Positions 24,701 to 36,650 of a stretch of DNA of 64,000 nucleotides are shown in pieces. The DNA lies in assembly GCA_024362935.1 (NCBI GenBank), contig JANCRA010000001.1, forward strand, positions 63,392,930 through 63,456,929, in the 5' to 3' direction. The position numbers were made by a program, and so were the translations under genes. Source of the DNA: Setophaga petechia. Taxonomy: Eukaryota; Chordata; Aves; Passeriformes; Parulidae. Below the pieces are notes generated by a model. The model made no database searches and was not told the origin of the DNA. It saw only the letters and a list, made by a program, of their open reading frames with translations. Position 1 is the first letter of the stretch, and each line of letters begins with the position of its first letter.

Positions 24701-27700
24701 GTAGAAATGAGTAGAAATGGAAGAGGAAAGGCTTCAAGACATACTGCATCCAGGAAATAAATTAGTGAGGTGTCAGATGACAGGGGAGCTCTGGCCGTGG
24801 GGAAGCTCCCAAGCCCTCAGCTTGGAGAGTGGGATGATGCCAGGAGAGAGCAGAGCAGCACATGTGAGCCTTGCTCCTGTTCTCAGTGAAATCACTGGAA
24901 GTTGTGACCATGGCATCCATGGAGGCAGGGTACATGCCATTAATATTCCCCAGAGGCCCAGAGGAAGTGTTGCTGACACTTTCACAGTGTAATCACTGCA
25001 GATCCCACCTGCCTCGTGCACAAAGCAGTGCAAATAAATATAATGTTACTGGCAATAAAATATTGTGATGGAAACTGGCTGATGGTAACACTTAGCATTG
25101 CTAATACACAGCTCACAAACATGGAGACATACAATTTTGGCGATTTTAACAAATAAATATGTCACTAATTATATTTACAAGGAGTAAGTAATTTATAAAC
25201 AAGCAATTTATCACATTTGCATTCATTAAACTAAGCAGCTTCCCTGATTATATTCTGACTATTCTGCTGTTTGCCACCCTGCAAGAGTGAGGTGGTTTTT
25301 GCCTTCAAATAAAATCAGCTCTTCATTTTTTCCATCTCATGGGTAGCTGGCAAATGACAGCTCAACATTTTCTGTTTGCACAATGTGTCCTCTCCATCTA
25401 CCTGAGCCATCCTTGAAAACAGTCAACACCAGCAGGTGCCCTTGGACCACAGGTCACAGTTACTGAAACTGTTGTTGAAAAGAGAGCACTGCTCACCATT
25501 TCTGTGCTGCCTCAAAAGCTGTTATCTGAAATCCTGGATGCTTCCTATGGCAGTGGCCAGAATGGGGAGATAGGGAAGCACTATCTTCTGGCAGAAGGAG
25601 CTGCACAGTTTCCCTTTCAGCCTGCAGTCATCCCACTTCCCTGGCTCAACACGTGCACAGGAAAGGGTTTGTTGATAGACTTTGAAATGTGTTTATGGAG
25701 TTTACACTTTTATTTTTATTCATTTTACATTTGCAAGAGGCAGGGAAGGAAACCAAAAATCAAACTTACTGTGGAAAGTGTTTTCAGTATTAACTGTGCA
25801 AGGTAAGAAACTCTGCTCCTAGCAGATTTTACAAGAGAGACTTCAAAATCTTTAGAAACAGGGCTTCTGCTAAACTGGCAATATTCCTTTGACTTTGACC
25901 ATATTAGTCATTGCTTTTGCAGACTTAGCAAAAAGGAAAACTGCTGGCTTTAGCACCAGCACTCCACAAAAAAGCAAGCCTACTCTCTTTTGGCCTAGTG
26001 CAATGTAGATGCCAGCTTAGTATTTCAACCTAAGAACAAGCATCTTCATCAGTCCAGAGTCAGCCCTTCCTGGCAGGGAGCAGCCCTGGATCAAATGGTG
26101 TCCCCTAGGTGTATTTCTCTTTGTCACTGTCACCACAGACACATCCTCTGAAAGCAAAGGACCCAAGAGTGATGCAGCTGACTGCTGAGCAGGGGGCATC
26201 ATTCAAGCACCAAAATGGCCTTTTGACCAGCCAAGCTCCTGGAGTTGCTTCTTAATCAGCTCTTTTAATACTTTGTATTGATTACAGATCTAATCTGAAG
26301 CCCACTAAAACCAGTGAGGACAGGCTGTGCCACAGAACTCTGATGATGGTGACAGAAGTGATGGATGTAGTGTAACTATCTGCAAACACTTGAATCCTCC
26401 TGAATACTCATTTGGTTTTTTACTATTTGCTCTCAATTTTCTACGTGTTTCCCTCTTTGACACTTGCTGCTGCATCTCCCACCTGCCCTTCCCCAGCTCC
26501 CTGGGTGTATCTAATGCAGAGGGATGGAGGAGCTTGGTGCTGATGGATTGGAAGGAGGCGGGGAGAGCAGGAACAAGGAGAAATTGCACACCAGCAGAGC
26601 AGTGAGCTTCTGACAGAGTGACTTGGCAGCTCCTGCTCCCCCCTCCAAGGTGGATACAACTTCTGCAGAAGCAAGAGAGTAGAGGAGAAGAGTTATGATG
26701 AGGGCAGGGAGCTCAGAAAGGGCTTGGAAACTGTACCTGGATGCTTTCCAGCTGTGTTGTTGATCTGCCTTCTGAACAAACAACCCCAGATTGGGACCTT
26801 GGCACAGCCTTTTGGTGGTATTAGCAATTTTCCTGCTCTCAGGGCACACAGGCCTCAGTGTGGGTCTAACAGGGACTTAGAGGTGATGCCTGCTCTGCCT
26901 AGCAGGGGCATGTGCTGAAAACTTGCAGCTCTGATCTACCAGTCCCTAGCTGAGGGTATCAGCAGGAGTGCTGGGCTGAAAATATCCCAGTTTCTCTCCC
27001 AGCAAAGCTGTGTCTGGTGCACAACTGAAATGAGATGTGAGCACACCCAGCACAGCCCTTGATCTCATAGTTGAGACCTAATGACCTTGAGAAAATGAGC
27101 ATTGAGCTTCTTTGCTGCTTCCTCAGTCACCTCTGCCTCAGCCCAGCCACAGCAGCAACAAAGATGAAAAATCACTTTAAAACAGAGCTCTTGCGTTTTA
27201 CAGCAATATTGAGCTCTTTGGGTGTTTCTTTCTGGGAAAGGTGTTTTCTTTCAGCCAGGAAGACTGTAAACTGAGAGTTGAAATTGGTAATGATTGGAAT
27301 TTTAGTGACAGAATAATAAAAGTTGATAACACCTGTAGGTACCAGCAGAATTCAGTATACTCAGAAGGGCTGCTCTTAGGGGTTGAGGGTTATGGTGGGT
27401 ATTTGTTTGAGGGTGTGTGCTCTGTTTATATTTTACACTCAGGCAAGGGAGTCCACTCTTGTGTGTGCTGTTTTGTTTTTCTTGCCTGAACTGCAGCGCT
27501 GTGTATTTTAAATTCAAAAAGTGGAAACTCCAGCACATACTTCAAAAGATTATCATGTATTGTTTTACATTCTGTGCTGGACCTACAACAAAGTATCAGC
27601 AACTCTCTGAGCTGTGGGAGTCCTTCCTCAGCTGCCCTGGGCCAGCTCCAGTAACAAAGTGCCTACCAGAACCTTCTGTTCAGCTAAGAACTTCCTGAAG

Positions 27701-30700
27701 TTCCCAGTTGAACTTTATCAATGCCTTACTGTTACCCAGGTCCTGTAAAACACAAAGACATGCCATATTGAATTAAACATGTTCCTTTGGCATGTGCAAT
27801 GTTAAGGGACTACTGCTCAGACAATTTCATTTACTGTTTCAGTAAGAGCTTTCATAAAAATTCTGGTATTGGTGGACCTACATCACCTCAAACAACAGCT
27901 TTGTGCTTTTATGCTTTTCAAGCTTTTAAGATGCTGCTTCTGTAGAGTCTCTGGCTTTACCCAGACTGATAAGGAGCCTCTAAAGCAGCTGGTATTGATT
28001 CCAGCCCGACAAAGGTAGCACTGGCAGCAGCATTAGGTGTCCTTCAGATGATCTATGCAGAAAGTCTCTCCTATTTGTCAACAGCAGCTGCTTGAGGGCA
28101 CTTCCATCCCCACAGCCCAGTGAGGGAGCAGATTACATGAGGTCTCCTCAGCCATTGCAGTGTTAAATCAGCCCAGTTTCTTCAGGCAGCCACAGCAGCA
28201 GCACAGATCAGAATGGGCTGACTGCAGCAGTGGTGTTGGTGAGGAGCACTCCAGAGACTCATTCCCCTGGCTGAGCTGCTGGGCTGAGCTCTGGCACAGC
28301 ACTAACAGGCAGCTCTGTGTGTCTAAAGCTGCCACCACCTGCCCAGCAATGATTGTCAGAACACAGCCTTAGGATAGGAAATTCTAAAATTGCTGTTGGG
28401 ATTTAAACCCAGGGATCACCTTCTCAGGTGATAATCCCATCTCTCACCAAAGTGCTCCAGAGCCTGTTCTGCATGCATGCCCCTCACAGTGGGTCCTTTA
28501 AAGGGCAAAAGGCTCCTGCAAATCCTCAGAGTAGTAGAGGACTCATTGCCACTAGCACCACTGACAGGACTTACCTTAGACTCAGATGCAAAAAATCATA
28601 ATTAAACTGAAGAACAGCCCTGCAGTCCTTCATGTGCAATCCCTAGCTCAGTAATTTCTTCTGCAAAACAGACTCTTTTCTCATTAGATGCAAACAGAAT
28701 TGGCCCAAGTTCATTTTCTGCATAGTAACTGAAAACTTGTGATAAACCCCCAATGTATTTGGCAGTATCAGTAGGTAAGCAGAGTCTGCTGGCACTTTAG
28801 TGCTCCCAAGCAGCATGTGGCCCCTAGATAGGACTATCTGCAAATGAGCTTTCCCACCACAGTACCTACATACCACACTCCAGGCTGGCAGTATTTGCTT
28901 TCCCTTCCAGTTTCCTGGTTTGTAAATTCTGCTCACTGCCCCTGACTCTCACACCTCCAGGTAGGTTTTTCTCCCATCTGTAGCTATACTTTTATCTTCC
29001 TCATGGGCTGACTGCATCTTGTAGGTTCAACTCATTCTCTTTGTAGCCTATGAAAGAGAAAAACAAATGCAGACTCCCTCATTCACTGTATCCCAGAACT
29101 CCTGAATTTGCTGATCTTTCATTAAATTGATCTGTTTGCAAGTTCAGAAGAAATAAAAACTACACTGACAAAAGAAGAAAAACAGTTTTTTCCACCTTTT
29201 TAAACTTCTCATAAGTTAATTACCACTGTCAATCTATAATCAGAAAGAAGAAGGGCAAATTGTCTTTTGTTCTTATTGAACCACATACAAAGACTGAATT
29301 TTATTATGATACAAAAGGAAAGAATTTGTCATCATTAACTGTAATGTTTTCGGGAAGGAGGTTAGATAGGAGACTTAGCATCATTAAAGGTTTTTATCTA
29401 AAGATTTCCTGCCTCAAGTAATTGTTCTGAAGAAGTAAACATACAGAGAGATTATGTCATTAATTCTCTTTAATGAAGTTCTGTGGTAAGTGCTGTTTTG
29501 TAGGCTCATTTGAAGACTTTTTGAAAAAATCTCTGGGGTTTTGTTTATTTACTTATTGTGCAGATACTCTGCAAAACTGTGACTAAATAATATATTTTGT
29601 GTTCACTTTATTGCTACTAGCTTAGTTCTTTGAAATCAAATGGGGTGGCTGGTTATTGAGGTCCTTTACATAATTACCAATGGAGCCTCAGGAAGCTAAC
29701 ACAGATATGGCAAATTTGGTTAAAAAGATGATTTTTAAAATTCTCTTTTATAATATTCATTTCTAAGCATAAGCATCTGGTTGAACTCCTGCACATGTCT
29801 GTGCAATGCTGTAAAACTGTGTGGTTTATACAAAATACCTGTGAAGGATCACCTACTCAAACATTATCAGTATTCTTTGTTGAATTACTCTGAATATTCC
29901 TCCCATTCACTGGGCAGTTCCTAACATTGCAGTGTCTGCATTTCTCTTTCTGAGAGTTAATCCACATATTAAACAAAACCCTGATTTGGGCAATTTATTC
30001 TTTCTGGGTTCCCAGCTTGAAATACTGAAGCAGATAACCAGAGACCAGTTCCTCAACATTAGATATATGTGTATTTTCAACTTTTATGGAGACTACAAAG
30101 AAATTTCTGCAGGTATTCTTCCTATCAGCAAATCTGCAGCACTTATAACTTTGTCTTTTTATCTGATAGTACAACATTCTAATTTTAAAAGCAACTTTAA
30201 AGTGTTTTCCCAAAGAGATTTCTCCTCAGGTCCCTCAGTAAGATGTTTCTCTGAAGGAATATCATGAGAACTTGTTGCCTGCTCTTGCATAGCAGGCATG
30301 GTCTATTAGAAATTAATTTAAAACATTTTCCAGAATGGAGCTGCATTCTAGCAGCTATTGGTGGTGCAAGTAATGCTCCATTGTGTCACCAATGAACTGT
30401 CTGATTATACAATTATTTTTCCTTTAGTGTAGGACTGACCCTCTAACAAGTTTTGACCCTTCTTAATTTGTGGGGCAGTGTAAAGCTTGTCTTTATTGAC
30501 TTCATTATGATATTACTTCTCACCTGTAACTCTTTTGGAAGCATGGAAAGTGAGGGGAAATAACCTGCCATTTCCTTTCTCATTGCACTCTTCAGTGGAA
30601 TTGCTGGTAGGAAATCTGTAATGCCAATGATTTTTCAAGTGCTCTCATCTTTTTCAAGATTTCCATGGAGTGTGGTTTCCTTTTCAACACATATGCAGAA

Positions 30701-32604
30701 AACTGGGTGAAAACTCATGAAGGAAACAAAATTGTGATGAAAATAATTTTATCACTTTGGAAAATACCTGTTTGCCAGAGTGGGATTCACATGAAAACAA
30801 CACCTTGCTAAACATGATGACAAACTCCAAAGAATGCATTCTCTTTCCATACACCAGGATAAAGAATATTATTTCCCCCCCAGCCTTACACATGCCTTAG
30901 GTGAATGAATAAAAGCAGAGAATTGTTTTATTAACACCTTCTGCCCCCAAGTACCTCTGCAGGACCTGCACCATTAGTGAGGACATCATAGAAGAGGCTT
31001 GAGTGAAGGAGGTCAGAAGAACTGTGCAGCAAAGGCTACATTATTCCTCCCTTACAGAAGCTCTAAGGCTCTCTGCTCCAATTTCAATTTTCCACTTTTC
31101 CTGCTTTTTCATTCCCAAAGGCACATTAAAGTAGAGGGAGCATTTGTTCTCTGTCTGTTTCTTTCTGAATAATCAGCGATCATTTGTGTTATCTGATTAG
31201 GGCTTGCTACATTCCAAATTAATTAAAAATTAAAGGGAAAAAAAAAAAAGGAGAAAAATTTTAGCATGTGCAGGGTCGAATACCTTGGGCAACACAGCTG
31301 CATGGTTGTGTGGTGTGGGATGACTGCTCCTGGCTTTTGCTGCTGTGGGCATGTGAAGGATGCCTCAGCCATGGTGGTTTGGAGTAAGCAAGTCTTCAGG
31401 ATAAAGCCTGAGAATTTTACCCTCCTCAGGATAAAGTTTGTGCAGTTTCTTGGGAAGCTGAGCCAAGGTACTGCAGGTCCCTGTTCTCTGAGGTAAGGCT
31501 CCTTTGGAACAGTACAATATGCTCTTTGAGGTGTTTTGTTAATAGCACCCGAGCACGCAGGTAGGACGTAGCTCTCCTCCCACAAAGCAAAATTACAGGA
31601 ACAATTAATAAAAGGTCTCCAATTCAGGGGATTATTCTGCCTGTGACTTAAGCCTGAGGAGGATCATTATCACCAGCCAGCAGAGGATCTATAAATAACC
31701 CATGGAGCTCAGTTTAGCCTCTCAGGGGGAATGCAGAGCTTTGTCTAAGTGTGGTTTGAGGCAAATATTATCATAAAGCAACTTATTGTTTTACTTCACA
31801 GTGGTGAGGAAATCAGCGTTTCTCATTATCAGGACAACTGACATTATTCCAGCCTGTCACCAAGACTTGTGGCAGAACAGGAAGAAAGAATGAGGCAAAA
31901 CTGCAATTCCCCAGCAAGCACTTTCCCAGAAGAGGGGAGAAGAGGATACCCTAATTCTGAAAATGCTCACTAACAGTTATGGAAGCAGGCCCAGTCCAGC
32001 CCTTCATGGGCAGGCAGAGCAGGAGCAGCAGGCAGGCTCCTCTGCCACACCAGAAATGCTGTTTTCATAAAAATTTCTTTCATGTCTTCCTATAAAGGCT
32101 GTGCACATGTTCTGTCTGGCCAAGTATTTTGCATCTCCCTCAGCTGGGTGGTCAGGAGATGAGGACTTGCAGGCTTTATCAGATGGTGAAGTTATCCTAT
32201 TAATTTAGTTTGTACATTCAACCCCATGCCTGGTGATGTGGTCCTTGCTTTAGTGAAAAAATGTTGCATGCCTGCCAGTGAAAACATACAATATTTTTCT
32301 TGCTAAAACAGAGATATTACCTCCAGAAATGTTGATAAATCCATATACAAAAGCAAAGCAGTCCAATACCATGCTGCTAGAGCTATGATCCCTTAAAAAT
32401 AATGCTTGAGTAGGCTAGTTCTTCTATTTTTATCAATTCAACATTATTTACTTGTTATTAATGGCAACAGAAATTATTTTATTATTCTTCAGAACACAAC
32501 CTCTCTGTTTTATCTGTCTAAAGATACCGAAGCAGCCTGATACTTCCCTTATTTATGAGCAGCAGCCAAGGGGTAACTGAGGAGAAAAAAAGGAGGTTTA
32601 TAAA
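18746..32604. other. Intergenic desert between BLTP1 and TRPC3, left part
   Basis: Nearly 14 kb of AT-rich DNA has only short ORFs (up to 113 codons) without recognisable products. No RNA gene was recognised. At about 24865-24930 the text TGTTCTCAGTGAAATCACTGG resembles a repeat motif common in reptile and bird genomes. A short direct repeat (TCAGGATAAAG twice) lies near 31.39-31.44 kb. Distal enhancers could sit here, but cross-species alignment would be needed to see them. Confidence 0.55.
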
Positions 32605-32754
32605 TGGATGTCCTATCCCTGGAAGGGTTCAAGGCCAGGTTGGACAGGGCTTGGAGCAACCTGGTCTGCTGGAAGCTGTTCCTGCCTATGGCAGGGGGTT
32701 GGAACAAGGTGATTTTAAGGTCCCTTCCAAACCAAACTATTCCATGATTCTCTG
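32605..32754 (+). mobile_element. 5'-truncated CR1 LINE, 3' end
   Basis: The block reads as a degraded CR1 3' terminus: TATCCCTGGAAGGGTTCAAG, then GCCAGGTTGGACAGGGCTTGG, CTGCCTATGGCAGGGG, a TTTTAAGGTCCCTTCCAA segment and the terminal octamers ATTCCATG ATTCTCTG with no poly-A. This is the diagnostic tail of chicken-repeat-1 elements, the dominant LINE of birds. Only about 150 bp remain, so no coding capacity is left. Confidence 0.9.
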
Positions 32755-33873
32755 CAAAATACCTTTTTCTACATGTCAAAACTGTATCACTCTACCTGGA
32801 AAATAGATACATAATAGTCCATCCAGTGTGAAAATAATTATTTCTATACCAGTCTATGGAAATAAGTGGATAAAGCACTCCCATTGTGAGGTCTCTGTAG
32901 GGAAACTGTCCTTGAAGCTTATGATTTCAAAAGATTGTGATAATAAGGTGCCATGGTTGCACTCAGAATAGGTCAAATTAGGTTAGAATGGTTTCAGTCA
33001 GAAAATCCATTTTTGATCTACACATTGCACAATGAAATTAAAAATTAAAATAATAAGAGGAAGGGGAAGAGCAAGAGCTTACTTAGCAGTTTCAGGGCCC
33101 TGAGTGCACCAAGGGAACAAATTACAGAGTTGCCATTTGCTAAATTAAATCCACTTTTTCATGGCAATGAAAAATAATTTAAAAAATTCTAACTTTCCAA
33201 CATTGCTACATTTTAGCAATATGGAGCTAATTTACAGAATTTGTGGAGTCTGCATTTCTAGGCATGTGTAAGAACAGGGTATACAAATATCTGTGTGAGT
33301 TACTACACTTGATCCCAGAGAACAGAAATTATGGCTGGGATTTTACATGGTCCTACATATCAGTGATTTCATAGACCTCTATTGTAGTAAAGCAGATTTT
33401 TTTAAAATGTAGTATCCCCTAATCAACCCCTGCCATATTATATTATTTACCTAAATGGTTTTGTAGGTAAGAAAGCTTGATGTATAATTTATTTTGTACA
33501 CTAGTAATGGATGTATATGAAAACACATTTTCCACAACCTGAGTAAGAGACTCATCACATTTGGCCAACCTATTGACCTTGCTGTCTCAAAAGGCAGGAG
33601 AGGAAATGCACTCAGAAAGCAGCCAGGCTAAATGGAGTGACCTGTACATGTTCAGTATTTCATAATCTGAAAGACCAGTTGTATTTACTGTTACTGCAAT
33701 CACAACACAAAAATGTATTCCCAGAAGCATTCTCTGGAGTAGAGCACAGTGACTGCTAATACAGCAGCAAGATGGCCAATCCAAATTCAGAGCAAAGGAG
33801 CTGGGCAATGACCCAAATATATTTGCCTGAGCTGTGACTTGGTGAATGAGAAATGAACATTTTGGTTGGTTAA
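32755..33873. other. Intergenic DNA
   Basis: AT-rich sequence with no gene or repeat that I recognise. Confidence 0.6.
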
Positions 33874-33891
33874 GAGCAGCTCTTGCACAGA

Positions 33892-34608
33892 ATGTTTTAT
33901 TTGCCTTACCCCCAGCCTGGCCTGATTTTAGATGTATGTCAAAATCCTTTTTTATCCCTGAAAATTAATGAAAATTATTTAATTTCTCATGCACTGATAA
34001 AGAGGTATGCATCTTTTATATCAGCTACTATTTTTCGCTTTTTGCCAATGCTTTACTTAAAAGCTCATAAAACTAATGGGTTTGTTCTAATAAAAAGGAA
34101 AGCCCTTGAGACCTCATATTCCCTGGCTGCACAGAGCTGCACAGATGAGGGCAAGCTTCTCATAAATCCCTTCAAGCTGAAAGATGTAGTAAAACTTAGG
34201 TTTTACTGTGTTTTGGAAGCCAGGAGGCATTTGCAGGCGTCTGCAGCATCGAGGGACGTACCTGTTTACCTCCATGCTCCAAAGAAACATGTTCAGAAAG
34301 CAGCAGGAACCATCAGCCCTGGAAACTTGAGAAGAAATCTCATCATGTTAACTGTCTTGGTTTATTATCCACTATTTTCTTTGCTACCTCCACTTTCAGA
34401 GTTCTCAGAGATGACTTCAGTTTGTGCCCAAGCTGTCATCAGTATGAAAAACTACTACTTGGCTCATCATTTTCCAGCTCTCACAAAATCCTGCCTGTCC
34501 TGTGACAGGGAAGTGGTTATTTGTGACAGCTTGTGCCTTTTTAGTGTCTTCTCTGGCTTCTGTAAAGGGAAGAAATTATCATCATCTCTCTACAGCTGCC
34601 AGCTATGA
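33892..34608 (+). CDS. Unrecognised 238-residue ORF, coding status doubtful
   Basis: An ATG at 33892 opens a frame that stays free of stops to 34608 (the frame itself opens after a TAA at 33871). The product is rich in Leu, Ser and Phe, with mixed Lys/Arg and about ten Cys. It begins MFYLPYPQPGLIL and has an apolar stretch LIMLTVLVYYPLFSLLPPL near residue 160. I recognise no domain, and I see no promoter, CpG island or polyadenylation signal tied to it. By rough reckoning such a run is unusual for 60% AT DNA, but amino-acid content looks like random sequence. It could be a relic, a lncRNA ORF or chance. Confidence 0.15.
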   Translation: MFYLPYPQPGLILDVCQNPFLSLKINENYLISHALIKRYASFISATIFRFLPMLYLKAHKTNGFVLIKRKALETSYSLAAQSCTDEGKLLINPFKLKDVVKLRFYCVLEARRHLQASAASRDVPVYLHAPKKHVQKAAGTISPGNLRRNLIMLTVLVYYPLFSLLPPLSEFSEMTSVCAQAVISMKNYYLAHHFPALTKSCLSCDREVVICDSLCLFSVFSGFCKGKKLSSSLYSCQL

Positions 34609-34611
34609 CTG

Positions 34612-36425
34612 CTTTTGAAAGCATTTTCAAACCTTTTCTAAGGTACAGGCAGATCATCTGGCCCTAAACTTGTTATGAACGTAACATTTTGAGTAGTGGC
34701 TACACCACAGCAATTATTTATGTTCTTTAAGCTCTTTGGAAAAAAAAAAAAAGCACTCTGTAAGCATTAAACATCTGTTCATACAGCAACAGAAGCGTTC
34801 CCAGGTGAGTGCTTGCACAACGTGAAAGGTCTAAAATGAAAACACTTTTTAAAGCACGAAATTCAGGTGGACTCAGGTCTCCTGTCTGCACTTTGCCCAC
34901 GGGCCCTGCTCAGCAGTGCCCACTTGTCGTGTTCACATCACTCTGACAAGTGAAGCTCCCTGCATGAGTTGGGATTATCAGGATGGAGGAAGCTGAACAC
35001 TGCAAGCTTTGAATAGAAATCCAAGGTGGCTTTTGTACTTGGGACCTTTTCACCTCCTCCCTGATGTCCTCCACCTGTGTTTTCCCTGAGGAAGTGTGCA
35101 AGTCTGATAGGAATCAAAATCTTGCAGTTACCCTTTTGGTATTTAAACCCCCACTTCCAGCAGTGGATTCTGGTAGAGCTGTTGTCTCAAAGTTCTTACC
35201 ATGCCTCCAATGTGCCTGTGATAATACAGAAAAACTTAGAGAAAGCTGGTAAAGCAATCCCTTTCAGAGCTTTCCCTTTCCATAATGTACCATAATGTAT
35301 CAGCTGACCTCAGGGACCAAATGTAGGTGGCTAAACTGGAAAGCCAGTTAGATTCCCCTGTTACATTCCCTAATGCAGGCATTTAGAGTGATTGTTTGGA
35401 AGAGCTGCTCCTTTTCTCCACTGATACATAAGGGAGGTAGGAAGGCTCTTAATCCATTACTTAATTTAGAAGTTATACAGTGTGATAGTCTTCTCTGCTC
35501 CTGCTATGGTTCACTGCAGGATGTTCACCTGAGCTCTGAGGCAATTTAATAATTAGGATGTAAATTGGAGGGAGATGGATTTTAAAGGCTCTTTGCCTTT
35601 AACACTGCAATAGTTATCTAGCTTGAAAAAATGACATGCACAAATCCACTGTGTTGCTGCATGCAGTCCCTAGACAACAACAATGGTGTTCAGCCATGGA
35701 AAATTATTTACTTGGACAAAGATGAAAGATTCTAGAGTAGCTTTCTAACAAAGGACAAGACAGAAGCAGGTAAAACACCTAATTACTTTCAAGACAAGTC
35801 CCTTTAGATTTAGGGAGAGCATTTTGTAGCACTAATGGGTGCCCAGGCAGCAGATGCCCTGCCTTTCCCTTTTTTCTAAGGGTGTGGACCTGCCACAAAT
35901 AGGACAGAGTGGAAGATTATGTCATTCTGAGATACTTATCCATTCCAGCCCTGCCTCTGCCTGTAAAAAGGTTTAAATGTGATTTTTTTTATTTCTTAAT
36001 TCTGGCTTAACTCTGATAAGAGGTTTTATGGCTATGGGCTAGGTAGGTTTGTTGCATTACACTGGCTGAAAGGTTGTAAAGACAGCCATCACTGAGAATT
36101 ATACCTCTGGTTTGCCAAGACTATTCCCTTCATTTTACCTAGAAGTACTTCTGTCACAAGATCACCATACTTCTCAGCCACACAAATTTTAACAGCTTAC
36201 ATTATTATAATATAGTAATATAATGAATAATAATATTAAATCATGTGTTTCATAAATAAATCTGTAAATCAGAGCGATGCACCAAAAAATCAAGCTACAG
36301 AAAATAATGAGTTTTAACAAAAATCATGCAGCTTGTAATTTTTTTATATAGGCAAGGCTCAGAAGAATATATATATTTACTTTCAATCCCAAATTTGTGT
36401 CTGGAACAATGTCCTCTGCCAGTCA
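34612..36425. other. Intergenic DNA
   Basis: No gene was found. A 12-base A run lies near 34741, and 36196-36240 is a nearly pure A/T patch of TAATAT-type repeats. Confidence 0.6.
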
Positions 36426-36429
36426 GTTT

Positions 36430-36640
36430 TAATAGAAACATAGGATCTGCCATGCTCCATTATGCCCATGATCCATCAAGTCCAATACTGTCCCCTCTGC
36501 CTGGCAAATGCAAGATGCTTCAAAGCAAGGCAAATTGTCCCTCGTGCACTTGGCCAATTTTTCAATTTGAATAGTCCATTGTGCAAAAGCCACTCCATCC
36601 TTCATGTCAAGTCCTTGTCCCATGTGGTTGCAAATGTTAA
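36430..36640 (+). repeat. Degraded ancient sauropsid interspersed repeat
   Basis: The run ATAGGATCTGCCATGCTCC, then CATGATCCATCAAGTCCA, ATACTGTCCCCTCTG and AGATGCTTCAAAGCAAGG follows, in the same order, a repeat block I know from turtle, crocodile and bird DNA (GCCATGCTGGATCAGACC, GTCCATCTAGTCCAGTAT, AGATGCTTCAGAGGAAGG). Heavy divergence implies an old insertion. I cannot name the family. Confidence 0.5.
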
Positions 36641-36650
36641 AGTAATCAAA

